64,000 bases of DNA, from positions 879,001-943,000 of the forward strand of contig CAHIKZ030005198.1 of the NCBI GenBank assembly GCA_903632075.3, read 5' to 3'. Source of the DNA: Acanthosepion pharaonis. Lineage: Eukaryota; Mollusca; Cephalopoda; Sepiida; Sepiidae. Below the pieces are notes generated by a model. That model had not been told where the DNA came from. It worked only from the letters and a program-made list of their open reading frames with translations, and made no database searches. The first letter of the stretch is position 1; every line of letters starts with the position of its first letter. Of the stretch, positions 10,018 to 19,699 are shown one piece after another. The position numbers and the translations under genes were made by a program.

Positions 10018-10977
10018 AATACAAGTATAGGAGAATTAAAAAAAACTTGACAATGAAGTAAGGTTATAATAACTATTAAATGCTTTAAAGTTGGGTTTAT
10101 ACTAAAATAGAATTTATTCAATCAGAATTAAATTTGAAATTAAAATTAAAAATAAAAAATTACCCATTTTAAAATCTAAATTTAATCTCTATTAAGTTTA
10201 AAATTATAAAATTACTGAGGAAAAAAGAAAAAATATATATCATTCTATTTATTTCATTTTTATTGAAATTACGTTGGAATAAATGTTAAGATCGACTGCT
10301 CTTAACTTCATGTCAACATGGATACATTTGAATTCTAAGTTTAGGCATAGGATGATGACATCTTGCAAAAGACAATACATACACAATCGGATTGTAATAC
10401 ATAAGCATGCAGACATATTTAGATATATACACACACATAAAAAGTGACGAGACAGGAAACATCTCCACGACCCTTTACAAAAAAACAAAACACACACATA
10501 CATACACAATGCAATGTGCATGCAAGTTACTATACACATAGACACCTATAAAGACACGTACATACACCGACATACATTGACCTAGACAGTCCGATACAAC
10601 AACCAAGAAATATTCAAGATTGAAGGTGTTATTAAACGAATTCTAACCACTTATTAAAATATAACTTATACGGGCAAATATATATAGATAAAAATGGTCT
10701 AATAGAACAGAGAAACAAACAATAGGGAAAGAAAGGACATCAAAACAGATATATACGTATAAAAATAACATCATCTAATATATAAAAAACGAAAATTCCA
10801 AACACACAAATATATATAAAAATATATATTTCATATATGTCTATATACACCTTATTGTACATTAGGTGAAAGAAAATAAGAAGAATTGCAAATAAAGTAC
10901 TGCTGTTATTGAAACAGTGCTCAATGTTATATAAAGGATCTATAAAGTATATATATTAATAAATATGCCTATTATCC
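10018..10977. other. AT-rich stretch, no gene recognised
   Basis: Poly-A/T runs and CA-rich, cysteine-codon-rich segments. A 98-codon minus-strand frame at 10249-10545 comes from (ACAC/ATAC)-type low-complexity sequence and is not credible as a gene. Confidence 0.5.
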
Positions 10978-11072
10978 CTCACTGTTAGCTTGACTCAGAG
11001 TTTCATACCAAATGCAATCTTCAGGTGTTGATTGCATTTGGCATGAAACTTTGAGTCATGCTAACAGTGTAG
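10978..11072. repeat. 42-bp-arm hairpin with hammerhead-like core
   Basis: CTCACTGTTAGCTTGACTCA with the following 22 bases is mirrored by the reverse complement ending at 11072, around a ~10-bp loop. On the minus strand CTGAAGA (11024-11018), a TGC/GTA mini-stem and GAAAC (11004-11000) follow the same order as other hammerhead-like cores here. The block lies 30 bp from a tRNA-like element. Confidence 0.6.
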
Positions 11073-11104
11073 GATATCTATCTCATCATCCACAGACAGA
11101 CTGT

Positions 11105-11207
11105 TTCCTAGTTTATCAGTGTGGCTAGACATCCAATTGCCTCAAGTTGGGATCAAAACCCAACTGATTTGGCATCAGGTCGAGATTTTACCCCTGAGCT
11201 ATCGGCG

Positions 11208-11212
<5 letters not shown>
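11105..11212 (-). mobile_element. tRNA-like SINE head
   Basis: Minus strand reads GGCGCCGATAGCTCAGGGGT, a D-arm-like start with an A-box match, and then a T-arm TTGGG, TTTTGAT, CCCAA (B box with one mismatch). The predicted anticodon loop lacks U33 and the acceptor stem does not close, so it is a tRNA-derived repeat rather than a gene. It runs on into the hairpin at 10978-11072, suggesting one composite element. Confidence 0.6.

Positions 11213-11252
<40 letters not shown>
11213..11252. repeat. (TA)n microsatellite
   Basis: TA tract starting directly at the tRNA-like head. Confidence 0.95.
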
Positions 11253-11256
<4 letters not shown>

Positions 11257-11655
11257 ACACCCATACTTAATGTAAAGTTTACTCAGTGTGATGATTAGTC
11301 ATGGATGTAATAGCCTTTCCAGTGAAAAAGTTTCTTTCATGAACTAATTCAGGTTTAAACTGAAGAGTGCATATCAAGTTTGCAAGCAGGATTTTTTTTT
11401 TAACAGGCCAGTCTCACTCAATTCAGAAAATACTTGTATTTTAAAAAAAAAAGTGTTCAGTGTTTGCTATGATCACAAAGCTATTTTATTCATTGACTGC
11501 CACTTTGATCGTCCATCAAAGATGCCGTAGTTAAACCAGAAGAGCTGACAACTGTCCATTACATACTGCATGTGACTTATGCATATACATTACATGTGTG
11601 CTTGCAGTGTTTGTGTTGTGCATGACTGACTTATGTGTCACTTAATATACACACA
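11253..11655. other. No recognised gene
   Basis: Unidentified sequence of moderate complexity with a TG-rich patch near 11575-11635. Confidence 0.45.
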
Positions 11656-11658
11656 CAC

Positions 11659-11659
<1 letters not shown>

Positions 11660-11702
<43 letters not shown>
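11660..11702. repeat. (TA)n microsatellite
   Basis: CA units followed by about 20 TA units. Confidence 0.95.
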
Positions 11703-11704
<2 letters not shown>

Positions 11705-11705
<1 letters not shown>

Positions 11706-11895
11706 GATATGTTTGCTATTGCCAGGTGCACACTCCTTCCCAGTCTTCTGAACAGGAGCAGAGGTTTATGTCTTGTTTCTTGTTGAGGATTGGGTTTCCA
11801 GTTCCTTCTAAAGTCTTCTCATTCTCCTTTACTCCTAGTAAACTTTTGTGTCTTAGTGGCATTATTGCTTTGCTTGGGGTAAAATGATTAAAAGC
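11705..11895 (+). mobile_element. Family N repeat, 3' tail shared with LINE C
   Basis: Shares GGGTTTCCAGTTCCTTCTAA and GTCTTAGTGGCATTATTGC with copies at 18.3, 23.8 and 61.6-62.0 kb. The last ~60 bp match the 3' end of LINE C (TTATTGC..TTGCTTGG..GTGAAATGATT). No tRNA head is visible. It is a SINE using the LINE C tail or a 3' fragment of a related LINE. Confidence 0.65.
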
Positions 11896-12016
11896 AAAAA
11901 ACAGGTGCATGTACATGTACACATAAGTTGGAAAGAAGACATTTGACATCTCTACTCTGGAGTGAGACAAGAAAAAAATAAACTTTTTGGAAATTATTCA
12001 GTGATAAATGTAATAA

Positions 12017-12058
12017 TATATATATATATGTATGTATGTATGTATATGTGTATATGTA
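12017..12058. repeat. TA/TATG simple repeat
   Basis: TATATATATATATGTATGTA-type low-complexity sequence. Confidence 0.8.
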
Positions 12059-12440
12059 GCTCATAGCATTAATGTTGAAGACTGGGAAACTGTTGTTGGA
12101 GATAGATCTGGCTGAAAAAGGTTGATTTGGAAATGCTGTAACAATTTTGAGCATTCCAACAAAAAGCATGCCATTAGGAAGGGAGAAATAGAAATCTGTC
12201 CCGGAGCTATTAGGACACCATTGCATTTGCGGTATTTGTGGAAAAGTCTTCCTCTCGGCGGCTGCTTTAATGAGTCATGTGAGTTCACACCAGACAGGTT
12301 AGGTGCAAACTCCTGTTATTGCAACCCTACCAGAAAGCCCTGCAGGTTACTTGTACGAGTTTTGTAACAAGGTTTGTAAGTTTGTTGCAGGACTCGAACC
12401 ACACATGATTGTACATGAGGCAGGCAAGTTTCCAACATAG
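12056..12440 (+). pseudogene. LINE family M 3' end with two C2H2-like fingers (relic)
   Basis: Translation begins INVEDWETVVGDRSG, a motif that follows the reverse transcriptase in several LINE groups. Then come CGICGKVFLSAAALMSH and VSSH, a proper C-x2-C-x12-H-x3-H finger. After an in-frame stop comes YEFCNKVCKFVAGLEPHMIVH, a second finger whose first Cys is changed to Tyr. Stops and a frameshift (around 12100-12125) break the frame. Such fingers are known at the C-terminus of some LINE endonuclease-RT proteins. A host zinc-finger gene is less likely because the NVEDWE region precedes the fingers. Confidence 0.65.
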
Positions 12441-12906
12441 GTAACACAGACAAACCTTATATTTGTTACATATATAAGAGAGGTTATTAAAGTAAAGATG
12501 GCCTTAAGAACCCCTTACAGACCCATAGTAGAGCATTAGCTCAGGTATAAATGATGGAAATAATAAAATTCTGAATGAAAAAAAAAACACAAAAAAGCCA
12601 CCAAGAGATAGTCTTCTGAAAAGAAGTCACAATCATCAAGTGAACACAAGAACAGAACAGTACATATACACAATCTGAATGAAATTAAAATGGACATCTG
12701 TGTCACTAGAGCTAATTTCCCTTTCTTTCTGACAATAAACCCTAGGTAACAAGAAAAGAGTCTAAGCAAAAATGTGTTTGACTCTTGAAGTCATTTTTAG
12801 GATTCCTTCTTTATTTAAACTGAATATAAGTGCATGAGAAATTGATATTAAAAAAAATTTGATCATTTTGCCATCAGTACAGCAACATGTACTGAATTAG
12901 TAAATA
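12441..12906. other. No recognised gene
   Basis: Unidentified AT-rich sequence. The minus-strand frame at 12536-12769 is rich in Phe/Leu/Ser from poly-purine complement and has no domain. Confidence 0.45.
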
Positions 12907-12995
12907 AGTACAACTCTAAACTGAACATCCGAGATTTTCAGTATTACGGGTACTGTTCGAATTTGAGGAAGAAACGGCTGGTGTGGCAAGCTTAA
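12907..12995. mobile_element. Degenerate Tigger/pogo-like MITE fragment
   Basis: Shares GGGTACTGTTC and GAGGAAGAAA blocks and a weak left end (ACAACTCTAAAC) with the better-preserved element at 13239-13411. The right end is lost. Confidence 0.5.
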
Positions 12996-13238
12996 AATTT
13001 TTATTAAGTTTTAGAGTTTAGGATACAAAAGCTAGTTTGTAACATTGATTTGTTTTTATTTAAAGTGTAGAATGTACAAAAAATAATTGACAACCAATAG
13101 TAATGAAAAGAAATTTGCATTAAACAAATATTGTAATTTGTGAAAGACTAAGATATTTTATGAAATGTTTAAAAATTTCTGAAATATCTTATTCAAAAAC
13201 AATTTCAATCTGTAAAGGAAGACAAGAATAAAGACATA

Positions 13239-13411
13239 CAGTATAACTCCTCTAAACCAAATATTCAAGTTGTTTGGTATTGAGGGTACTGTTCCGGTTC
13301 GAGGAAGAAAACATTTCATATTTATGTCAATACAAAAATCCAGATTTGAAGACGAGTCCTAATTCAAAGAAGTCTAGATTATGCTATGCTCAGATTTGGG
13401 GAGTTCTACTG
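13239..13411. mobile_element. Tigger/pogo-like MITE
   Basis: 173 bp with inverted ends CAGTATAACTCCTCTAAACC and ATTTGGGGAGTTCTACTG, flanked by TA at 13237-13238 and 13412-13413. CAGTRNAACTCC-type ends and a TA target are typical of pogo/Tigger non-autonomous elements. No transposase remains. Confidence 0.75.
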
Positions 13412-13413
13412 TA

Positions 13414-14230
13414 AATAAAATTGTTTACGAGTAATAACCAAATGTTCATAGAATTTGAACAGTCTATGAAAACCAGATGTAGTAACTGCATTATCAGAAA
13501 ATAAAATCGATGATTATATTAAATTTAAAGTCAACATTCCTAAAGTTACATTATGAAGAATATTTCAAACATTTTTAAGATTATTAAGTACTTAAAAAAA
13601 TTATGCAAAAAAAGGGGCTCACCCAACATTTTATTAAATTCTGTTAAAAAGATAAAATCTTTGTTGAATAACAATAAAATTGTCAACGCTTTATCAGTGC
13701 TTGCTAAGTGATTGACAAGCGATGAAAAGTATGTAAATCACCACTACTAAGTATTTTAAAAATCCATTTTTCTGTTATTTTCAACTTAAATAATAATTGT
13801 TTCAAATCAGATTATATTTTAAATCAGCTAATATTTCTCAAATAAAGTTTCAGAAAAGTATATTTTATTTTTGGAAGATTTTTTAATCAGGAAAATTACA
13901 TTGTGATGACAGATGACTAAAAAAAGCATTAATCAGTTATTTTTATCAAAAGAAAAAAGAAAAAAAATGAATCAACTCCAACCAATATAATTTTTGTTTG
14001 AAATACACTACAGAGTATTTCACTTGCTGGAAGTAGTAAATTTAATCTTTAAGCTTTAAATTAACGCTAAAATGAAAACTTTTGAAATTTTTAAATTCAT
14101 TTTAAACCTTAAGTATCCCGAATTAGTGGACATACCTGTTGTAGTATGACCTTTTACTACTACCTTTTGTGAGCAGTACTCTTTGTGAGCCAGTGTGCCA
14201 ACAGCAAACAAGAGATGACTTTGAAGAAAA
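13414..14230. other. No recognised gene
   Basis: AT-rich sequence with many stops in all frames and no known repeat recognised. Confidence 0.5.
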
Positions 14231-14231
14231 T

Positions 14232-14965
14232 GATTTGTGGTTGATTTTGTTTAGCAGCAACCTCTATGGGTTATTTAATGCCAAAATCTAATTATTTTAA
14301 ACATAATTTTATGGCTTCAACTAAATATTTTGAATGCAACTGCATGCCTTTAACTACATATAAAATGTATTGGTGGTTATTTTGCTATAAAATGTATTGG
14401 TGGTTATTTTGCTATAAAATGTATTGTTGGTCATTTTGCTATAAAATGTATTATTGTAATTCTACTATAAAATGTATTATTGGTAATTCTACTATAAAAT
14501 GTATTATTGGTAATTCTACTATAAAATATATTGTTGGTCATTTTGCTATAAAATATATTGTTGGTCATTTTGATATAAAATGTAGTGTTGGTCATTTTAC
14601 TATAAAATGTATTATTGGTAATTCTACTATAAAATGTATTGTTGGTAATTTTGCTATAAAAATGCATTTTTATACTTTCATAGTTTTTGTCTTTGTTTAG
14701 GGGGTTTACTATTTGCCTATAGCTGGGACCTTGACAAGTGCTACCACCCTGGGTCAGGATGAACCTGGAAAAAAAGCAATTAAGAGGTTGTTCCATGCTC
14801 CTTAAAACCCCCAATCTCCTGATCAGAGGCTTTGCTGCTGGATGTAGTTTATCATCATACCCAGGACTACTCAAATCAGACAGTTTATTAGCTAACACTA
14901 CCTATTGTATTTAATCTTTTCCTAGACTATGCCCTGCGCATTTACAGTGTAGTTTATTGCCATAC
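14232..14965 (-). mobile_element. Family E SINE-like element, copy 2 (minisatellite-expanded)
   Basis: The left end (AGCAGCAACCTC..GGGTTATTTAATGCC) and right block (GTGCTACCACCCTGGGTCAG, CTCCTGATCAGAGGC) match copies at 4.3 and 52.2 kb. As in copy 1, the left end corresponds to the SINE 3' tail in reverse, so the element reads on the minus strand. It is longer than the other copies because of an internal 27-bp array. Confidence 0.75.
14359..14657. repeat. 27-bp minisatellite inside family E element
   Basis: About 11 units of TATAAAATGTATTNNTGGTN plus 7 further bases. Because 27 is a multiple of 3, the array is open in one frame on each strand and produces 9-residue peptide repeats (KMYWWLFCY-like and KITNNTFYS-like). 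These long frames are a by-product and not genes. Confidence 0.85.
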
Positions 14966-15124
14966 CCATGACAAGAAGAAAATGGTGGAAACTCCCATAT
15001 TTGTTGATATAAAAGAGTGCCACTGTTTTTTTTTCATCGAGAAATAGCTCACAATATATTTCTTAGATCTTATAATCAAAACTGAGGTATCTGATTGGCT
15101 AATGTTTTTCCAGAATCTATTAAC

Positions 15125-15835
15125 TTCCCATCCTTTGTAGCTCTTAATAAGGTTTGTAAAGTCTTTTTTTCTGCCATCCATTTGCCCAAGCTTGTTAGGT
15201 AGGTTACTTGCTGCTTTTCTCTGTTCCTTTTCTCAACATGTCCTGTGCGTGTCAAATTCTTGAAGCCCTTTTTCCTGATTATTTGTCCTAGAAATTTCTA
15301 CTGACTCCTTCTGATTTTTAGTTTCCATCTTCCTTAAAATGTCATCATTACTCACATGTTCAGTCCATGGGATTCTTCACATTCTTCTATAGAACCACAT
15401 CTCTGTCACTTCAACTCTCTTCTTCATTTGTGAAGAAATTATCATTATGCCATATGGGTGTACCAATATTACATAACACTTCAGCACTCTTTTCTTTGTT
15501 TTTAATGAAATTTTCCTGTTTCTCAATACCTTGTTTAGTTTTTGGAAGGCATCTTTTGCTATTTCAATGTGTCCTTTGATTTCGGTGACACATTTTCTGT
15601 CTTCTGCTAAAACACTTCCTAGATATTTAAATTTTTGTACTAGCTTGATTTTGGAGTCTCCAATTCATAGTTCACATCTAAGGCTGTTCCTTTTGCTGAC
15701 AGCTATACGTTCTTCTTACAATTGATATTTAGTCCTTTCTTCACACTTTCTTTTACTACCTTCTGTAGGAGATTCTGCAGTTTCCTTTCTGCATTTGTTA
15801 TCAATACTAATATTACCATAATATTACATTTGAAG
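15125..15835 (-). pseudogene. LINE family B, post-RT region (relic)
   Basis: The best-preserved family B copy. Minus-strand reading frames give, in order, AERKLQNLLQKVVKES, KKGLNINC, IKLVQKFKYLG, SVLAEDRKCVTEI, IEIAKDAFQKL, NKVLRNRK, LRKMETKNQKESVEI, then VTYLTSLGKWMAE and RATKDGKL. The YADD box expected upstream is not readable (sequence before AERKL is replaced by FKCN-like residues). Several frameshifts are present. Length is about 235 codons, the C-terminal third of such an ORF2. Confidence 0.85.
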
Positions 15836-15944
15836 AGGAGAGAAAGTTCATATGCCATCAAAGAATGGTAAGTGTTCAGTCATTAATTTCCATAGACAAA
15901 TTCTACAAACTTTTGGTATGTGTAAAAGAGAAGACAAACCAATT

Positions 15945-16155
15945 AGTTACAATTCCAGTTGGGTTCATTATATTCACTTACATGCAAATACTCTTGGGAA
16001 AGGTATGAATTCACCTCTTCTCTCCCCAAGCTATGGGTTAATTAGTAAGACTTTTATCACTAAAAACATTCTCAGAAAAAAAAAAAAAAAAAAAAAAAGA
16101 AGTAATTCTTACAATCTAGAAATATTTCTTGGCTTTAAATAACCTGCAAAGAGTT
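15945..16155 (+). mobile_element. 5'-truncated tRNA-SINE with shared 3' tail, tandem copy 1
   Basis: Begins at the end of the tRNA head (ATTCCAGTTGGGTTCATTAT), continues with CTTGGGAAAGGTATGAATTC and CTATGGGTTAATTAGTAAGA, then an A-run, and ends GGCTTTAAATAACCTGCAAA..GTTGATAAGCTGTAG. The next copy starts 30 bp on with the same truncation point. Confidence 0.85.
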
Positions 16156-16184
16156 GATAAGCTGTAGATGATGAATCAATCTGT

Positions 16185-16395
16185 TCCAATTCCAGTTGGG
16201 TTTGTTATGTTCCCTTACACTAAAATACCTTGAGAATGGTATGAATCCACCTCTTCTCCCCTAGCTATGGGTTAATTAGTAAAATTTGTATCAATAAATC
16301 ATTATTATCTCAAAAAAAATTTTACACTCTAAAAATATTTTCTGGCTTTAAATAACCTACAAATGGTTGATAAGCCATAGAAAATGACTCAATCA
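16185..16395 (+). mobile_element. 5'-truncated tRNA-SINE with shared 3' tail, tandem copy 2
   Basis: Same structure and start point as the preceding copy (CCAATTCCAGTTGGGTTTGT). The equal truncation suggests tandem duplication rather than two insertions. Confidence 0.85.
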
Positions 16396-16654
16396 AATAT
16401 AAAGAAATAAATATTAATCAGTTCTCTCAATTTGTAAGCAGCAAATTGAGGAAAAAAACATCCAATACCGTAAAAGTAAATAGAATTAGAAGAATCTCTC
16501 TGATGATTTTGATTTAAAAAAGCGATACAAGTGGTATTAAAGGCAGCAAGATAAGTAAATATTTCTCGTACATAGTATGAGTAACATGTTAGATAAGTTG
16601 TAAAAAAAAGAGATAGGGAGATTGATAGCTATACATTATTTCTTCTTTCAATTG
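16396..16654. repeat. Local duplication unit J, copy 1
   Basis: Shares CTCTCAATTTGTAAG, TCTGATGATTTTGATTTAAA and CATAGTATGAGTAACATGTT with 20100-20570 and, in part, 20765-20895. Together with the SINE tail to its left it forms a segment repeated within 5 kb. Confidence 0.8.
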
Positions 16655-16930
16655 ATATATAGTTCTTTTATCTTACAATTGAGGCTTAGCCCTTTCTTCT
16701 CACTTTCCTTCTGTGGGAGGTTCTGCAGTTTCCTCTCTGCATCTGCTATCAAAACTAATAATACTGTAATATTACATTTGAAAAGGAGAGAAAGTTGATA
16801 TTCCATCCAAAAAAAAAAAAAGAGAAAAAAAGGAAGGTAGGTGTTGAGTCATTATTTTCCATAGTCAAATTCTACAAACTTTTGGATAACACCTGATATG
16901 TGTAAGAGAGAGGCCGACAAAATGAAATAT
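16655..16930 (-). pseudogene. LINE family B fragment plus flank, duplicate of 15690-15935
   Basis: Minus strand encodes ADAERKLQNLPQKESEKKGL. The LINE part and about 150 bp beyond it (CATTTGAAAAGGAGAGAAAG; TCAAATTCTACAAACTTTTG) match 15690-15935, so LINE end and flank were copied together. Confidence 0.8.
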
Positions 16931-17739
16931 ATGCACAAGATATTTCCCCTGGCTGATTGTCAAAAACATAAATCTTATTCAGGTTGTGAAGAAAGAAAAC
17001 TGGATAATAGCCCAGGTGACCAATTACCAATTTGTAAGTGAAGAATCTATGCTCAAAGATACCAGGCAGACATCTCTCTAATTAGCTATACTTATCCCCA
17101 GAGGCAGCAGGAAATAATTTAAAGGACTTATCCAGCCTTGGGCAGTTTATAGTCTATATTTCTATTTACTAATTCATTTTATATTACTTTAGCCATTTTC
17201 CAACGTCAACAAATGGCTACACTATGAAAAAGGATTGGCATTATATAAGCAATGTTTTCCAGCTGAAACAGACAATCTCTTTTGGGTAAATTGAGAAATA
17301 AAAAAAAAAAAAATAACAATAAAGGATATTATTTCCTCGATTAAAATGTTGTTTTCTATTATAACACTTTATACAGATTTTAATTAATTAATTTATTTAC
17401 TAATGTACTTTTTAATTTGCTGCTCCTCCCTCCACCTTCAACTTCCCCAAAAGAAAAACAAAAAATAAATTTTTGCTTAGAATATTTTTGCAACATTCTT
17501 AAAGTTAAGTTCTGAATTTTTTTTTGTGTGTGTGTTATTTTTTTTAAAGTTTTTAATTTCATTTTACCTTTTTATTGTTTTGTGATTTCTGTTTAACTTT
17601 TTTTTTTCTTTTTAACTATTTCCAAAATTGTATTTTCATCAGACTATAACTTCACAATATACTTGTTTCTCTTTTTAGGGTATATCATCCTTACAACGTA
17701 TGTCAAATTTCATAATCTTAAATTAAAAGCTGAATACAG
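16931..17739. other. No recognised gene
   Basis: Unidentified sequence. The T-rich part 17380-17660 gives low-complexity frames only. Confidence 0.45.
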
Positions 17740-17965
17740 TCATCGGCACCCGCTTGCATCAGAGCATTGGGATCGTCATCCTCTCTTCTTATTCCCCTTC
17801 TCCCCTCTGGTGATGGTGATGGAGATGGCTGTGAGGGCCCAGCCCAGTCCTGAAGAGTTGTGATCATGAGTCACAGCGGAGTGTGGGTGATGGACAAGGC
17901 TGGGTGAGTCGGACCTTCCTGACAGCTGATCCTCTTCATGTTGATGGTCAATATCAATAACAATC
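17740..17965. other. GC-richer island of unknown nature
   Basis: About 225 bp with clearly higher GC than its surroundings (GATGGTGATGGAGATGGCTG; AGTCACAGCGGAGTGTGGGT). It has short open frames but no recognisable domain. It directly precedes a reverse-oriented SINE. It could be part of an unrecognised repeat. Confidence 0.3.
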
Positions 17966-18029
17966 TCATTTTATATGATGGGTTCTCCTGTTGTCTTCAA
18001 TGCATAAAGACCCAACAATTCAGCTCTTA

Positions 18030-18285
18030 CAATTGAACAGCCAGATGACCTACACATATTTGATTCTAATGGTAAAGGCTTATGCAGAACCAGCCAAATG
18101 TTTTGAAAGACCTGAATACAGAGAACTGGTGCACATAGTGTGTCACAAGGTCCCCAAAACAACACTCCACAGGTTCATAGTTGTTCTTACCCTAGACTGG
18201 TTTCTAACCAAGGCTAAGGAAACAAGTCTGTCCATAGATAGAGAAGAGATGGATACATATCTTTCCTGAGGGTATTTGCACCTAA
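18030..18285 (-). mobile_element. tRNA-derived SINE (long type), head missing
   Basis: Reverse complement of the body and tail of the SINE at 6562-6972: TATTTGATTCTAATGGTAAA, GGTCCCCAAAACAAC, CCTAGACTGG and CTTTCCTGAGGGTATTTGCA appear in reversed order. The tRNA head would lie right of 18285 but is replaced by a family N repeat. Confidence 0.8.
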
Positions 18286-18402
18286 AGTAGATAGGTTTTT
18301 CTATCATCCGGTTCACACTCCTCCACAATCTTTTGAACAGGTTTATCCCTTGTTTCCTGTTTAGCATTGGGTTTCCAGTGCCTTCTAAAGTCTACTTCGG
18401 CT
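18286..18402 (+). mobile_element. Family N repeat, partial
   Basis: GGTTCACACTCCTCCACAAT, TTTATCCCTTGTTTCCTGTT and GGGTTTCCAGTGCCTTCTAA match other family N copies. The LINE C-like 3' tail is absent. Confidence 0.65.
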
Positions 18403-18439
18403 CTATACTTCTAATATCTCCACCTGAACTCTGAAATAT

Positions 18440-18580
18440 TATTTGTTAATTAAATCTTGATCTCTTCAAGTCTAGAATGAGTTATCTTTCCTGTTATACT
18501 GCTCTTTCTCATGTTAATACAACTCCACACATTAACCGTCTACCTTGAGTGGCCCTTGGGCCTTGTATTGGGTGAACATT
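18440..18580 (+). pseudogene. LINE family A 3' end
   Basis: Encodes a remnant of the terminal LFKSRMSYLS motif, then the 3' UTR signature CTTGAGTGGCCCTTGGGCCT..GGGTGAACAT and an A-rich end. Strongly 5'-truncated. Confidence 0.75.
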
Positions 18581-18624
18581 AGTTAAAAACAAAGAAAGAA
18601 GAAAAAGTGAATGTCACAAATTTG

Positions 18625-18700
18625 ATTGGAATTTGAACTTGGCTCTCCGATTTCTCTTTTTGAAGCCACTATCCATTACACTACCTGTACATCCATAGTA
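18625..18700 (-). mobile_element. tRNA-like SINE head, isolated
   Basis: Minus strand GGATGTACAGGTAGTGTAAT followed by GGATAGTGGCTTC (A box) and a GAGCCAAGTTCAAATTCC-like B box. The rest of the SINE is missing. Confidence 0.7.
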
Positions 18701-18784
18701 TTTTTTATATATCACTGAGTGTGCTATATTTGTGGCCTTACATCAAATTTAACCTTATGAAATAATTTAGCAGTCCATTTAATC

Positions 18785-19235
18785 CTAAAATTACAAATCT
18801 TATGCAAAATTTTCACTAGTTACTCTATTTATACATACATCCAGTCACAGATTCCCATGACTCTTTGTTGCCATCCAATTCTATTGTTTATTATATTCGT
18901 CAGGTCAGAGGGATTGTAGTTTTATACTGTCACAAATGTGCCTGATATTGGTCTTGGCTTGTTGCCCTCTGCTCACTCTTAAGCTCCCACAAAAGAACTT
19001 CACTAACAATTTTGTCTAGCTCTCCAGCAAAGCCCTGTGAATATAACTCTATGCTCTTTGATGATGTCTGTTACTGGACCAAGGTTGCCAGGACATTGCT
19101 CATTGCTCAGATTATTTATAAACTTGTAAAATCTAAGCTACTGAAGTAACTGTAGTATGTCATTTTGTAGACATTAATGAATTAACTATGAACAAATGTC
19201 TATAATTGAATCCCAGGTAGGATGACAAAAGTAAT
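18785..19235. repeat. Dispersed repeat I, copy split by a LINE insertion
   Basis: 18785-18833 and 19121-19235 match the continuous copy at 5511-5690. The interruption is exactly the LINE K fragment with its target duplication. Confidence 0.75.
18834..19112 (-). pseudogene. LINE family K 3' fragment with 8-bp target duplication
   Basis: Minus-strand translation includes KEHRVIFTGLCWRAR, SSFVGA*E and, in another frame, RIGWQQRVM, a block seen at the C-terminus of RTE-like LINE proteins (GHCWRSK, LLLWEP, DRxxWRxRVM). TATTTATA at 18826-18833 and 19113-19120 flanks it, and the empty-site paralogue at 5.5 kb has a single copy. Target-primed insertion of a short 3' fragment fits. Confidence 0.7.
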
Positions 19236-19590
19236 TATTATTTATCTCAAGAACATTGTAGGTGGCAGTGAAGCAGAAAGCCAGAAGAGATTTGCACAGG
19301 CAAGAAGTGCAAGAAAAGAAACTATTAAAATAGAACTGATGGTTACAACTAGCTAGTTCAACAGTAAGACGAGGAGATCTAGCAGCTAATCTAGTAGTAT
19401 ACTTAAATTTATGCAATCAAAGTACCAAGGAGAGCTTATTAGAACAACTGCCATGAAAATATTTATAAAAAAGACAGAAAGAAGTCACATCATGTCAGAA
19501 GGAAAGTGACTGAAGTTGAGATGCTGGGTTAGGACTGATAACATTACAGACTCTTCTTAGGATTTTGTCGAGAATAGCAGATGCACCAGA
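19236..19590 (-). pseudogene. LINE family C, C-terminal region (relic)
   Basis: Minus strand: ILDKILRRVCNVIS, ASQLQSLS, CLFYKYFHGSCSNKLS, then HKFKYTTRLAARSPRLTVEL and FYFNSFFSCTS. These match copies at 20.6, 43.3, 44.0 and 45.7 kb. A frameshift lies near 19440. About 115 codons remain and the 3' UTR is missing. Confidence 0.8.
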
Positions 19591-19699
19591 CCAGATATAT
19601 TCATGCACAGACAAATAGTAGATTTATAAATGTGCAAGATTTTTTTTTTATGAGTGGGCCAGTTAATTTAAATAATACCATGTTTAAGTATCTAATGAA

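Noticed and set aside
11105..11212. tRNA gene on the minus strand
   Set aside because: Anticodon loop lacks U33 and the acceptor stem does not pair; it is joined to a repeat hairpin.
12122..12367. 81-codon frame with many Cys residues
   Set aside because: Mostly the wrong frame of the LINE M finger region; the fingers read in another frame.
14266..14898. Two opposite-strand frames of 144 and 155 codons
   Set aside because: Both arise from the 27-bp minisatellite within a family E element.
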